In this document: positions 15,633 to 24,499 of the stretch, piece after piece | How positions within the stretch are numbered: position 1 is the first letter of the stretch | How the letters are laid out: each line of letters starts with the position of its first letter | Translations under genes and position numbers: made by a program | NCBI RefSeq assembly: GCF_018966525.1 | Contig: NZ_CP076607.1 | Span: 1,054,001-1,118,000 of the forward strand | Length of the DNA: 64,000 nt | Direction: 5' to 3' | From: Paenibacillus sophorae | GTDB lineage: Bacteria > Bacillota > Bacilli > Paenibacillales > Paenibacillaceae | The notes under the pieces: model-generated | Database searches by the model: none | What the model was told of the DNA's origin: nothing | The model's input: the letters and a program-made list of their open reading frames with translations, nothing else

Positions 15633-16745
15633 ATGAGAAAAGGGTTAAAAAAGGGATTATTGACGGGGTTTGCGCTGCTGCTGACGGCGGGCCTTACGGC
15701 TTGCGGAAATAATAGCGGCGCGGAGAGCGGATCTTCTGCTTCGACGGAGCCTGCGGCTGCAGGCAGCGCAGCGCCATCGGCAGCGGCGTCGCCCGCACAA
15801 TCGAAGGAGCCGGTGGAACTGCTGAACGTCTCCTATGATCCTACCCGTGAATTGTATGAGAACTATAATAAAGCCTTCTCCGCTTATTGGGAGAAAGAGA
15901 CCGGACAGAAAGTGACAATTAAACAGTCACATGGTGGTTCCGGCAAACAAAGCCGCGCTGTCCTCGATGGTCTGGAAGCGGATGTTGTGACGCTGGCGCT
16001 TGGCTACGATATCGACGCTTTGCAAACGGCAGGCCTGATTAATGAAGGCTGGCAGAGCAAATATGAGCATAACAGTTCCCCTTACACCTCGACCATCGTG
16101 TTTCTGGTTCGCAAGGGAAATCCGAAAGGCATCAAGGATTGGCCGGATCTGCTGAAGGACGGCGTAGAGGTTATCACTCCGAATCCGAAGACATCGGGCG
16201 GCGCCCGCTGGAATTACCTGGCAGCTTGGGGTTATGCGCTGGATCATAACAATAATGACGAGGCCAAGGCTCAGGAATTCCTCAAGAATCTGTTTACGCA
16301 TGTGCCTGTGCTTGATACCGGGGCGCGCGGCGCGACCACAACCTTTGTGGAACGCGGAATCGGCGATGTGCTGCTTGCTTGGGAGAACGAGGCTTATCTG
16401 TCCGTAAACGAGCTGGGCAAGGATAAATTCGATATTGTGTATCCTTCGGAGAGCATTCTGGCTGAGCCTCCGGTGGCTGTGGTTGATAAAGTGGTTGATA
16501 AGAAGGGAACCCGCGAGGTTGCGGATGCTTACCTGAAATATCTGTACAGCGAAGAGGGTCAAAAGATCGCTGCGGAGAACTACTACCGTCCGACGCTTGA
16601 CAGCGTTAAGGAAGAGTACAAGTCCAAGTTCCCGGATATCAAGCTCTTCACGCTAGCTGATAAATTTGGAACGTGGCAAGAGACGCAGCAGAAGCATTTT
16701 AACGACGGCGGTGTCTTTGACCAGATCTATGTGCCGGGTAAATAA
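15633..16745 (+). CDS. sbp: Sulfate ABC transporter substrate-binding lipoprotein
   Basis: 370 aa. The N-terminal lipoprotein signal ends in the lipobox LTAC (Cys24), followed by an Ala/Ser-rich tether. The mature part carries the Sbp/CysP-family pattern NVSYDPTRELYENYN, QSHGGSGKQSRAV, DVVTLALGYDIDAL and NPKTSGGARWNYLAAWG, which line the sulfate pocket. It is anchored outside the membrane and delivers sulfate to CysTW. The ATG at 15633 is preceded by GGGGGAG; the longer frame upstream covers the leader. It is the first gene of a sulfate uptake operon whose ATPase (cysA) is not in the immediate neighbourhood. Confidence 0.95.
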   Translation: MRKGLKKGLLTGFALLLTAGLTACGNNSGAESGSSASTEPAAAGSAAPSAAASPAQSKEPVELLNVSYDPTRELYENYNKAFSAYWEKETGQKVTIKQSHGGSGKQSRAVLDGLEADVVTLALGYDIDALQTAGLINEGWQSKYEHNSSPYTSTIVFLVRKGNPKGIKDWPDLLKDGVEVITPNPKTSGGARWNYLAAWGYALDHNNNDEAKAQEFLKNLFTHVPVLDTGARGATTTFVERGIGDVLLAWENEAYLSVNELGKDKFDIVYPSESILAEPPVAVVDKVVDKKGTREVADAYLKYLYSEEGQKIAAENYYRPTLDSVKEEYKSKFPDIKLFTLADKFGTWQETQQKHFNDGGVFDQIYVPGK

Positions 16746-16827
16746 GGAAATCTTGAGAAAAAAGCAGGAAATATGGCGGTGCTGATCGGCCGAACGGAGC
16801 CGAAGGCGGAGAAAGGATGAACAATCG

Positions 16828-17664
16828 ATGAGTGTCAGTGCTAAGGCGACGCGGCGGGGGGTGCTGCCGGGATTCGGTCTGACCATGGGGTACAGCATTT
16901 TATACTTGAGTCTTGTAGTGCTTATTCCGCTGGCTGCGCTGCTGTTCAATTCAACGGGACTGACCTTTGCGAAGTTTTGGTCGGTGGCTACGGACCCCCG
17001 GGTTCTGGCCTCATACCGGGTCAGTCTAACCACGGCGGCGGCGGCCGCATTGGTAGACGGTCTGCTTGGACTGCTGCTGGCATGGGTGCTGGTGCGCTAC
17101 AGATTCCCGGGAAAAAGGATCTTCGACGCCCTGATCGACCTGCCGTTCGCGCTGCCGACGGCAGTGGCAGGCGTGTCGCTGACGGCGCTGTATTCCGGCA
17201 ATGGCTGGATCGGCTCTCTGCTTGAGCCGCTCGGCATCAAAGTGGCGTTTACGCCGCTGGGCATTACCTTGGCGCTGATGTTCATCGGTATTCCTTTTGT
17301 CGTACGTACCGTTCAACCGGTGCTGGAGGATTTGGAGCGGGATACAGAGGAAGCGGCCGCTACGCTTGGGGCCGGACGCTGGCGCATCTTCCGCAAGGTG
17401 TTGCTGCCGGAACTGATTCCGCCCCTGCTCACCGGCTTTGCCCTGGCCTTTGCCCGGGGAATTGGCGAATACGGCTCGGTCGTGTTCATCTCGGGCAACA
17501 TGCCCATGCGGACGGAGATCGCTCCGCTACTCATTATGTCCAAGCTGGAACAGTACGATTATGCCGGAGCAACGGCAGTGGCGCTGCTGCTTCTCCTTAT
17601 CTCCTTCCTGATGCTTCTTGTGATCAATATGCTTCAGCGCTGGACCCACAAGGCGTCACGCTAA
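16828..17664 (+). CDS. cysT: Sulfate ABC transporter permease CysT
   Basis: 278-aa inner-membrane permease with six hydrophobic segments. The sulfate-family pattern runs through DLPFALPTAVAGVSLTALY and the EAA loop EEAAATLGAGRWRIFRKVLLP, with GEYGSVVFISGN, the CysT signature, near 208-219. It pairs with CysW 34 bases downstream to form the translocation pore that Sbp feeds. GAAAGGATG lies before the ATG. Confidence 0.95.
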   Translation: MSVSAKATRRGVLPGFGLTMGYSILYLSLVVLIPLAALLFNSTGLTFAKFWSVATDPRVLASYRVSLTTAAAAALVDGLLGLLLAWVLVRYRFPGKRIFDALIDLPFALPTAVAGVSLTALYSGNGWIGSLLEPLGIKVAFTPLGITLALMFIGIPFVVRTVQPVLEDLERDTEEAAATLGAGRWRIFRKVLLPELIPPLLTGFALAFARGIGEYGSVVFISGNMPMRTEIAPLLIMSKLEQYDYAGATAVALLLLLISFLMLLVINMLQRWTHKASR

Positions 17665-17698
17665 ATCCCGAACTACTTAAATTTAAGGAGGAATAAGG

Positions 17699-18562
17699 AT
17701 GGCTGGAACTGTCCCACTTCGCGCCGGACGGTCGCAGACGGCCGCATCTTCGGCGGCCGTGAACGAATCGTCCGCGGTCAAATGGCTGCTGGTCGGAGCT
17801 GCCGGGCTGGTGCTGCTCTGGCTGATTGTGCTCCCGTTGAGCATTGTGCTGACCGAGGCGCTTAAGCAGGGCTGGAATGTATACTGGGCCGCGCTGAAAG
17901 ATCCGGACGCCGCTTCCGCACTGCGGATGACCCTTTTGGTAGCGGGCATTAGCGTGCCGCTGAATACGTTGTTCGGCGTAGTGGCCGCCTGGGCCATAGC
18001 GAAGTTCAAGTTTCGTGGCAAGGGAATGCTTATTACGCTAATTGATCTTCCCTTTGCCGTCTCGCCGGTTATCGGCGGTCTCGTGTATGTTCTGGTCTTC
18101 GGTGCACACGGTTGGTTTGGTCCGTGGCTTGATGCGCATGATATCAAAATCGTGTTTGCCGTTCCCGGAATCGTACTCGCCACGATGTTCGTAACGTTTC
18201 CATTTGTGGCTCGTGAATTGATCCCGCTGATGGAGGATCAGGGAACGCAGGAGGAGGAAGCGGCGCTTACGCTAGGTGCAAAGGGCTTGCAGATCTTTTT
18301 CCGCGTAACGCTTCCCAATATTAAATGGGGCTTGCTGTACGGCATTATTCTGTGTAACGCGCGGGCGATGGGCGAGTTCGGCGCAGTCTCGGTTGTCTCG
18401 GGCCACATTCGCGGGGAGACCAACACGCTCCCGCTGCATGTGGAGATTCTCTACAACGAGTATCAGTTCTCCGCTTCCTTCGCGGTTGCATCCCTGCTTC
18501 TGCTGCTGGCGCTCGTGACCATGCTGATTAAAAGTTGGCTGCAGCGTAAAACTAGTCATTGA
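17699..18562 (+). CDS. cysW: Sulfate ABC transporter permease CysW
   Basis: 287-aa permease with six membrane segments. It shows the CysW features DLPFAVSPVIGGLVYVLVFG, EAA loop EEEAALTLGAKGLQIFFRVTLP and GEFGAVSVVSGHIRG. A full AAGGAGG is seven bases upstream of the ATG. It is the partner of CysT. The operon has no cysA ATPase next to it, so an ATPase encoded elsewhere must energise it, or it is recruited from another locus. Confidence 0.95.
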   Translation: MAGTVPLRAGRSQTAASSAAVNESSAVKWLLVGAAGLVLLWLIVLPLSIVLTEALKQGWNVYWAALKDPDAASALRMTLLVAGISVPLNTLFGVVAAWAIAKFKFRGKGMLITLIDLPFAVSPVIGGLVYVLVFGAHGWFGPWLDAHDIKIVFAVPGIVLATMFVTFPFVARELIPLMEDQGTQEEEAALTLGAKGLQIFFRVTLPNIKWGLLYGIILCNARAMGEFGAVSVVSGHIRGETNTLPLHVEILYNEYQFSASFAVASLLLLLALVTMLIKSWLQRKTSH

Positions 18563-18668
18563 CAGAAGATGGGCGGCGTGCTAATTTAAACCATAGTATA
18601 CAGGTTGGAAATGGTGGTATTTAGTGGGAGCGGGTAACCCGCTGCGCAATGAGGAGGGGGCTAGTGAA

Positions 18669-18878
18669 TTGGCTAAACCGCTGAAGGTGGATGAAATTTG
18701 GCTGGAGAGGATTGCGGGACTTCTGGACAATATGGAATTCGGCTCATTGCATATCGTGGTGCATGAAGGCCAGATCGTGCAAATGGAGCGGACGGAACGC
18801 AAGCGGTTCGAGAACGCCACACGGCACAGCGGAGAAGCCGTAAGCCGGCGTCCCGATTCCCGTGCTGCGGGACGGTGA
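18669..18878 (+). CDS. yezD: YezD-family (DUF2292) small protein
   Basis: 69 aa starting at a TTG that lies eight bases after GAGGAGGGGG. The open frame extends upstream to a GTG at 18624, but without a ribosome site. The core WLERIAGLLDNMEFGSLHIV, then VHEGQIVQMERTERKRF, is the DUF2292/YezD pattern. Its position as last gene behind sbp-cysT-cysW agrees with the repeated association of this family with sulfur assimilation operons in Bacillales. Molecular function is unknown. The C-terminal tail of about 20 residues is longer than in YezD of B. subtilis. Confidence 0.8.
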   Translation: MAKPLKVDEIWLERIAGLLDNMEFGSLHIVVHEGQIVQMERTERKRFENATRHSGEAVSRRPDSRAAGR

Positions 18879-18941
18879 TGACCTGCAAGTTATCGCTATG
18901 AATTGGATATGGAACGATCATTGATTTACAGATTGGCAAGG

Positions 18942-18980
18942 CAGCGGCCCGCTCCAGGGATACCCGGAGGCGGGCCGCTG
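18942..18980 (+). terminator. Terminator hairpin of the sulfate operon
   Basis: An 11-bp GC-rich stem CAGCGGCCCGC/GCGGGCCGCTG (18942-18952, 18970-18980) with additional inner CTCC/GGAG pairs. The T tract is interrupted (TCTGTGTTT), but the stem is very stable. Confidence 0.7.
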
Positions 18981-19005
18981 TCTGTGTTTCCTCGATTCTT
19001 GCGAC

Positions 19006-19323
19006 TTAGTAGCGGGGCGTCCGCCGCGCGGACGAAATACCCTCAATCAGCAGAACCAGGGCGGTTATGGCATGCATGATCCAGCCTACGATTGGAATAA
19101 AGGCAATAATTGAAGTAACGACTCCGATGATGTTGCCGGCGACGGGTCCACGCTCATTGTACAGCACGGCAATAGCGACGGCATGCAGCAGAAAAGCGAC
19201 CCCCAGCGGCAGCCAGGCGTTGGCCACCACGAATGCGCCGCCGATGAACGGAAGCGCCAGAAAAGCCTCGTAAGCGAAAGTACCCCATTTAAACAGTTTT
19301 CCCCAAGGAGACATCTCCTTCAC
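19006..19323 (-). CDS. Small membrane protein of unknown function
   Basis: About 105 aa with three hydrophobic stretches (around 15-40, 42-58 and 65-95) and a short cytoplasmic tail SSARRTPRY. Starts at GTG 19323 (AAGGA seven bases upstream), TTG 19326 or ATG 19314 are all possible. It is convergent with the sulfate operon and divergent from the DUF421 gene. I do not recognise a named family. The composition and the absence of a signal cleavage site suggest an integral inner-membrane protein. Confidence 0.65.
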   Translation of the reverse strand: MKEMSPWGKLFKWGTFAYEAFLALPFIGGAFVVANAWLPLGVAFLLHAVAIAVLYNERGPVAGNIIGVVTSIIAFIPIVGWIMHAITALVLLIEGISSARRTPRY

Positions 19324-19468
19324 CAACCTTTCCTTATATTACTATTCCATAGAACGTGCGGTGATACAAGGACTGCCGCCCTTTACGGTCCTCTGATCAT
19401 TTTTCAACCGCTCTGCGGATTGGTTAATATTCGTTGTGGCTTATTAATGATTGCAGGAGGAACGTATT

Positions 19469-20143
19469 ATGGACTATGAATTCATTACGATCAAGCTGGT
19501 CACCGGTTTCATCGGCTTATGGATCATGACGCGGCTGCTCGGGAAAAAGGAGATTTCCCAGTTGACTCCCTTCGATTTTGTCTCCGCGATGATGCTGAGT
19601 GAAATTGTGGGCAATACGATTTATCAGGAGGACACCCGTTACTTTGAGCTTATCTACGGACTGCTGCTGTGGGGCGCATTATCCTATGTATTCGAAAAAG
19701 TGACGCAGCACGCCAAACGGATGCGCGCCCCGCTCGAAGGCTCAACCTCCATCCTGATCTGCAACGGCAAAATTGATATGAAGGAAATGAAGCGTAACCG
19801 CCTCGACTTCGGACAGCTGCGGATGATGCTGCGACAGAAGGATGTTTTTGCCCTGGAAGAAGTGGCGTATGCTATATTTGAGAACAACGGGTCGCTCAGC
19901 GTCATGAAGAAGCCGGATTACGAAACGCCGTCCAAGAAAGACCTTGGGATGCCGCATGAGGAGCCTTTTTTTGCCTACTCGCTCGTAGAGGAAGGGGACA
20001 TTCTGGAGAACAATCTGAAGAAGATCGGCAAGGACAAGGAATGGCTGGAAAGCGGGCTGCGGGATAAAGGCTGCCGGGATATTAAATCGCTGGCTTTTGT
20101 GGAATGGAGCAAGGACAAGGGCTTTTTTGTCATGGAGGGCTAA
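19469..20143 (+). CDS. DUF421 (YetF-type) membrane protein
   Basis: 224 aa. Three N-terminal hydrophobic segments contain IMTRLLGKKEISQLTPFDFV, the hallmark of the YetF/YrbG/YdfR family. A cytoplasmic domain with LICNGKIDMKEMKRNRLDFG and the ALEEVAYAIFENNGSLSV motif follows. AGGAGG nine bases upstream fixes the ATG at 19469 rather than earlier codons in the frame. Family members are spore- or envelope-associated; at least some are linked to germinant receptor assembly, but the exact role is not defined here. Confidence 0.88.
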   Translation: MDYEFITIKLVTGFIGLWIMTRLLGKKEISQLTPFDFVSAMMLSEIVGNTIYQEDTRYFELIYGLLLWGALSYVFEKVTQHAKRMRAPLEGSTSILICNGKIDMKEMKRNRLDFGQLRMMLRQKDVFALEEVAYAIFENNGSLSVMKKPDYETPSKKDLGMPHEEPFFAYSLVEEGDILENNLKKIGKDKEWLESGLRDKGCRDIKSLAFVEWSKDKGFFVMEG

Positions 20144-20231
20144 GATGGCCTGAGTGTTGGGGAGAATTGTGAGGCAGGACTCTCAGGGAATATGATAAAA
20201 GAAAATGACGATAGAAAGTGAGGAAAAGGAA

Positions 20232-20864
20232 ATGAAAATGGTGCTGTTCGGCACATCGGGAACGATAGGGCGCGCAATTCTGGAAGAAGCGCTGAAGCGG
20301 GGGCATGAAGTGACGGCCCCGGTTCAGCAGCCGGAGGCGCTGGAGATCCAGCATGGAGGTCTGCTTACGCTGCCTGCCGACCTGCTGAGACCGGAAGAGG
20401 TGGCCCAGGCCGCCAAAGGCCACGAGGCCGTGATCAGCGCTTATGAGCCTGAGTTCGGTGCAGAGGGCGAACTGCTTGAAGTCGCCCGTTCGCTGGTTGA
20501 AGGGCTAAAGACTGCCGGGGTGAACCGGCTGATTATAGTCGGCGGATCGGGAAGCCTGAAGACGGACTCGGGCGACCGGTTGATGGATACACCGGAGTTC
20601 CCGGAGGAGGTAAAGCCGCTTGCGGCGGCTCATGCCGATGCCTATGAAATCTATGTGCACTCCGGCCTGGATTATACATATGCCAGCCCTGCAGCCATCA
20701 TCTCGCCGGGGCGGCGTACAGGACAGTTCCGTATTGGACTGGACCGGCTCGTTGTAGACGAGGACGGAAGAAGCGAGATCAGTGTGGAGGATTACGCTGC
20801 GGCGGTGATCGATGAACTGGAGGAAGGCCATTTCATCAAGGCGCGGTTCACGGTGGGATATTGA
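20232..20864 (+). CDS. NAD(P)-binding short-chain/epimerase-like protein
   Basis: 210 aa with an N-terminal Rossmann motif FGTSGTIG (FGxxGxxG) and a GGSGSL turn after strand 4, resembling the NAD(P)H-binding/NmrA-like atypical SDR group. The usual catalytic Tyr-x3-Lys is not evident (YEIYVHSGLDYTY), so it may be a redox sensor or a dehydrogenase of atypical mechanism. The ATG at 20232 follows GAGGAAAAGG; an ATG at 20205 is possible but has no site. The substrate is unknown. Confidence 0.75.
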   Translation: MKMVLFGTSGTIGRAILEEALKRGHEVTAPVQQPEALEIQHGGLLTLPADLLRPEEVAQAAKGHEAVISAYEPEFGAEGELLEVARSLVEGLKTAGVNRLIIVGGSGSLKTDSGDRLMDTPEFPEEVKPLAAAHADAYEIYVHSGLDYTYASPAAIISPGRRTGQFRIGLDRLVVDEDGRSEISVEDYAAAVIDELEEGHFIKARFTVGY

Positions 20865-20918
20865 CGCGCTCAGCCCATGACGGCAACTTCGGTGAATAAA
20901 GAAAGGGGATAGCAAGGG

Positions 20919-22670
20919 ATGCATTTGGTTACAGCGGAAGAAATGCGGCGGCTGGACCGCATCACGATTGAACGGCTGGGCATTCCGGCGGTTGCCCTGA
21001 TGGAAAATGCCGGGCGTGCTGTCGCGGAGGAGATTATTGCCCTGTGCCGGCGGCGCGGAGAGGGCAGCACGCCGCTGGCAGCCCAGGCGCTGCGGGACAG
21101 TGCCGCGCTGCGCAATGCCGGAGCGTGGGCGGCCCACGCTCCCGTGGCCGCGCCGGGATTCGGCACGGCGCGGAACACCGCCGCGGGGCCAGCGCTCCGC
21201 GGCGGCAACCCCGGCGGCGCGCTGGCGGCCGCGCCGAAGCTTCTCATCAGCGGGGACGCCGCGCTGATGGCGGAGCATGCCGAAGACGAGCACTGGCTCG
21301 TGCTCGTCGGCAAGGGCAACAACGGCGGCGACGGTCTGGTCGCCGCCCGGTACTTAAGCGAGGCGGGCATCGCCGTCTCGCTGCTGTACGCGGTCCCGCC
21401 GGAGTCGCTGACCGGCGAGGCTGCCCTGCAGCGCGATGCCGCTGCGGCAATGGGTCTGCCTGCCGCCGTGCATGGCGGCGGCAGGCCCGACTTTGCCGGG
21501 TACAGCGGCATCCTGGATGCGCTGCTGGGCACGGGCGCAGCGGGCGCGCCGCGCGGCGCCTACGCGGAGCTGATTGCCGCGGCGAACGGCAGCGGCAAGC
21601 CGGTCGTGTCCGCTGACATTCCAAGCGGACTGCATGCGGACACGGGCGAGATGCATGAGCCGTGCATTCAGGCGTCGCTTACGGTCTGCCTCGCCTTCCT
21701 CAAGCGCGGCCTGCTCCAGTATCCCGGTTCGGGCGCTGCGGGCCGCATCGTTGTCCGGTCCATCGGCATTCCGGCGGGACTTGCCCGAGAAGAGGGCTTG
21801 TCCGTCTATTGGCTTACGCCCGATGTGCTGGAAGGCGTGCTGGACATCGATGTCTCGCGCCGGCGCGTGCCTGACGGGCATAAAGGCACCTACGGCCATG
21901 TGCTGTTGGCCGCCGGGTCCTTGCGCATGAGCGGGGCCGGCCTGATCGCCGCCCGCGCCTCGCTGCGTGCGGGCTGCGGGCTTGCGACCTGGGCGGTGCC
22001 GGGCAAGCTGCTGCCTCTTCTTGCAGGCGCGGCTCCGGAGCTGATGCTGGCGGACGCCGGCGGTGAAGCGGACGGAACCTGGAATGCTGCGGCGGCGGAA
22101 GAGGTGCTGAATCTCGCCGATAAGAAGGACGTGCTGGCCGTCGGCCCGGGAATCGGGCGGTTCGAAGAGGACAAGGAATGGCTCAAAAGAATTTGGGAAG
22201 GCGCGGACTGTCCGCTTGTCGTGGACGCGGACGCGCTGAACATTCTGGCGGAGTGTGATTACGGGATATGGCAGGGGCGCCGGGAGGCTGTGATTTTGAC
22301 GCCGCATCCCGGCGAAATGGCCCGGCTGGCCGGTGTGAGCACGAAGGAAGTCCAGCGTGACCGGATCGGACTGGCGCTGAACTACGCCCGGGAGCACGGT
22401 GTGGTACTTGTGCTTAAAGGAGCGCATACGGTAATTGCCTCGCCGGATGGCCGCATTTTTGTCAACACGACCGGACATCCGGGGATGGCCACCGGCGGGG
22501 CGGGAGACTGCCTGACCGGCATCATCGCCGGTCTGCTGGCGCAGGGGCTGGACGGCGTTCAGGCTGCGGCGTTCGGAGTCTATTTGCATGGACTGGCAGG
22601 CGAACGGGCAGCTCTTCTCCGGGACGATCCGGCGTCGGTTATCGCTTCGGATATTATCGAGGCGCTCTGA
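20919..22670 (+). CDS. nnr: Bifunctional NAD(P)HX epimerase/dehydratase
   Basis: 583 aa, repairing hydrated NAD(P)H. The N-terminal YjeF_N epimerase domain begins MHLVTAEEMRRLDRI and contains LVGKGNNGGDGLVAARYL and SADIPSGL. The C-terminal ADP/ATP-dependent dehydratase domain (from about 305) shows GHKGTYGHVLLAAGS, TPHPGEMARLAG, LKGAHTVIA and GTGGAGDCLTG-like TGGAGDCLTGIIAG. It is about 70 residues longer than usual because of an Ala/Gly-rich low-complexity insertion (about 48-115) between the first helix and the glycine loop of the epimerase domain. GAAAGGGG lies upstream of the ATG. Its stop is one base from the end of the convergent next gene. Confidence 0.93.
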   Translation: MHLVTAEEMRRLDRITIERLGIPAVALMENAGRAVAEEIIALCRRRGEGSTPLAAQALRDSAALRNAGAWAAHAPVAAPGFGTARNTAAGPALRGGNPGGALAAAPKLLISGDAALMAEHAEDEHWLVLVGKGNNGGDGLVAARYLSEAGIAVSLLYAVPPESLTGEAALQRDAAAAMGLPAAVHGGGRPDFAGYSGILDALLGTGAAGAPRGAYAELIAAANGSGKPVVSADIPSGLHADTGEMHEPCIQASLTVCLAFLKRGLLQYPGSGAAGRIVVRSIGIPAGLAREEGLSVYWLTPDVLEGVLDIDVSRRRVPDGHKGTYGHVLLAAGSLRMSGAGLIAARASLRAGCGLATWAVPGKLLPLLAGAAPELMLADAGGEADGTWNAAAAEEVLNLADKKDVLAVGPGIGRFEEDKEWLKRIWEGADCPLVVDADALNILAECDYGIWQGRREAVILTPHPGEMARLAGVSTKEVQRDRIGLALNYAREHGVVLVLKGAHTVIASPDGRIFVNTTGHPGMATGGAGDCLTGIIAGLLAQGLDGVQAAAFGVYLHGLAGERAALLRDDPASVIASDIIEAL

Positions 22671-22671
22671 T

Positions 22672-23115
22672 TCAGAGCAGCAGGCAGAGCAGCGGAACGA
22701 ACAGGGCAAACACGGGCAGCAGAGCCGGAATGCGTTCACCGGCCAACTGAGTCAAGCGGAACAGGAGCAATACCGCTATTCCGGCGAACGCGCCGGCTGC
22801 CCATCCGCTTCCCTGGTCGTGAGCGAGCCACAGGCCCGCGCCGAACCCGGCAAGGGCATATATGATCAAGAGGAAGGCTCTCGATCCGGTTCCCGTAAGT
22901 CTCAGCAGGCCGTCAGCCAGCAGCGAGACGGTAAGAGCATAGGCGTATACATTATATGCCGGCGAAGCCAGCCAGCCTGCGGCAGTATGGGGCCCAGCAA
23001 GTGCGAGCAGCCCCAGCAGCGTGGAGGTCAGGCCGGCAGCGGACAGCTTGCTCAGCGCATACATGCCCGCCGTCAGGCGGACGGACGGGAAGTTCTCGGT
23101 GCGGATAGGTTTCAT
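22672..23115 (-). CDS. Hypothetical membrane protein
   Basis: 147 aa with four clear hydrophobic segments (about 22-42, 55-72, 80-98 and 105-147), ending in LLCLLL. It is convergent with nnr, with a single base between the two stop codons and no room for a terminator. I do not recognise a family. The competing + strand frame across the same DNA is Gln/Ser-rich nonsense and only becomes real downstream, at the DUF4269 start, which supports the minus-strand reading here. Confidence 0.65.
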   Translation of the reverse strand: MKPIRTENFPSVRLTAGMYALSKLSAAGLTSTLLGLLALAGPHTAAGWLASPAYNVYAYALTVSLLADGLLRLTGTGSRAFLLIIYALAGFGAGLWLAHDQGSGWAAGAFAGIAVLLLFRLTQLAGERIPALLPVFALFVPLLCLLL

Positions 23116-23298
23116 ACCGATTCTCCTTTGGGCGAAATAGGCTATATTTTTACGAGAAACGGATGCCCTCCTCCTGCGAGAACGGCGCAGCCGTTTCTTT
23201 CTTCTTGGGTGGTATATTTCTATGCATTCGCCCAGGGAAGGGTGACCGCCTGGGCGGCGGCTCGCCGGGCAACCAGCGGCAACAAAGGAGGGAGCCGC

Positions 23299-23892
23299 AT
23301 GACGGCATTCGATGACTGGAAGGACCTTTCATATTTGAAAAATGGCTCGCCGGTTCAGCGGGAGGTACATGCCTTGCTCAAAGATTTAAAGCTGATGAAT
23401 GCCCTTGCGGATTGGGACCCCGTTCTGGCCGGGACGGTCCCGCTGGGGCTGCAGGTGCCGGGCAGCGATCTCGATATTTTATGCGAAGTGCATGATTTCG
23501 GCGCATTTCGTGACGCGGTTGAACGATGCTTCGGCGGGGCGGCGGACTATCGGTGCTCCAGCCGGGAGGTTAACGGAAAGCCGCGCATCGTTGCGCGTTT
23601 TACGGCAGGAAAGTGGCCTGTGGAAATTTTCGGGCAGCCGGTACCGGTAAGAAGGCAGAACGGCTATATCCATATGGTCGTGGAGGCCCGGATTCTGGGG
23701 ATATTGGGCGAGGGCTTTCGGGATCGGGTGCGGCTGCTGAAAGCGGATGGAATCAAGACGGAGCCCGCCTTCGCACAGCTTCTGGCACTGGAAGGCGATC
23801 CTTATATATCGCTGCTTCAGCTTGAACGGCTGGATGAACCGGCGCTTGAGGCGTTGTGCCGGAAGGTCTGGCCTAAGTCGGGCAGTGCATAG
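23299..23892 (+). CDS. DUF4269 / nucleotidyltransferase-like protein
   Basis: 197 aa. TVPLGLQVPGSDLDILCEVH near residues 50-70 has the G-S-x-x-D-x-D arrangement of the nucleotidyltransferase fold, followed by VEIFGQPVPVRRQNGY (third acidic strand) and a helical C-terminus. The overall pattern matches DUF4269 of Bacillales. The open frame extends 700 bases upstream, but AAAGGAGG eight bases before the ATG at 23299 marks the start. Function is unknown; a transferase acting on a small molecule is plausible. Confidence 0.82.
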   Translation: MTAFDDWKDLSYLKNGSPVQREVHALLKDLKLMNALADWDPVLAGTVPLGLQVPGSDLDILCEVHDFGAFRDAVERCFGGAADYRCSSREVNGKPRIVARFTAGKWPVEIFGQPVPVRRQNGYIHMVVEARILGILGEGFRDRVRLLKADGIKTEPAFAQLLALEGDPYISLLQLERLDEPALEALCRKVWPKSGSA

Positions 23893-23955
23893 AAATGAAA
23901 ACGGAATTGAAAATTTATGGGAATGATGATAAAAGTGTAGGAGGTGACGACATAC

Positions 23956-24468
23956 GTGGAAATGATGATCCGCAAGGCGTCGAACAAGGATGCTCCGGCC
24001 CTGGCCGGGCTGATGGAGCAGCTTGACGGCAAATCACATTCTGTGCGGGACATAGAGCTTCGCCTGGATTTTATTGAAATGAGTCCCATTGAGGATCTTT
24101 TTGTATGTGAAAGCGCAGCGTCATCGGCGGATGACGAAGGACCGGCCTTGCTCGAACGAGAAACGAATGTCCCTGTAAGGAAGGGGGCGCCGGCCCTGCT
24201 TGGCTGTCTGGGATTTCGGCTGAGAGAAAATATAGAGGACCTGACCCGTTACGGGGAAATTTCACTGCTGGTGACGGATAAGGCTGCAAGGAGGCAGGGC
24301 GTCGGTAAAAAGCTGATGGCGTTTGCGGAACAAATGGCGGCCGGGCGCGGCTGCAAGGGCACCTGGCTTGTCAGCGGAACCGCCCGGGAAGAGGCGCATC
24401 GTTTCTACCGGGAGCTGGGCTATGAGATAACGGGCTACCGCTTCGTAAAGCGGGGAACGGAGAACTGA
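23956..24468 (+). CDS. GNAT-family N-acetyltransferase
   Basis: 170 aa starting at a GTG that follows a full GGAGGTGA by eight bases. It begins EMMIRKASNKDAPALAGLMEQ, the typical GNAT first strand and helix. Motif A is LVTDKAARRQGVGKKLMAFAE (Q/RxxGxG/A = RRQGVG, the acetyl-CoA pyrophosphate loop). Motif B is FYRELGYEITGYRFVK. A poorly conserved insertion (about 60-85) sits between strands 2 and 3. The acceptor substrate is unknown. It is followed after ten bases by a second GNAT gene, but the two are not close in sequence. Confidence 0.85.
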   Translation: MEMMIRKASNKDAPALAGLMEQLDGKSHSVRDIELRLDFIEMSPIEDLFVCESAASSADDEGPALLERETNVPVRKGAPALLGCLGFRLRENIEDLTRYGEISLLVTDKAARRQGVGKKLMAFAEQMAAGRGCKGTWLVSGTAREEAHRFYRELGYEITGYRFVKRGTEN

Positions 24469-24499
24469 TTTATTTTGCGTGGGGAAATCGGGGGGGAGA

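Noticed and set aside
22588..23298. N-terminal extension of the DUF4269 ORF
   Set aside because: It overlaps nnr and the convergent membrane gene, has Gln/Ser-rich nonsense composition, and a strong ribosome site marks the real start at 23299.
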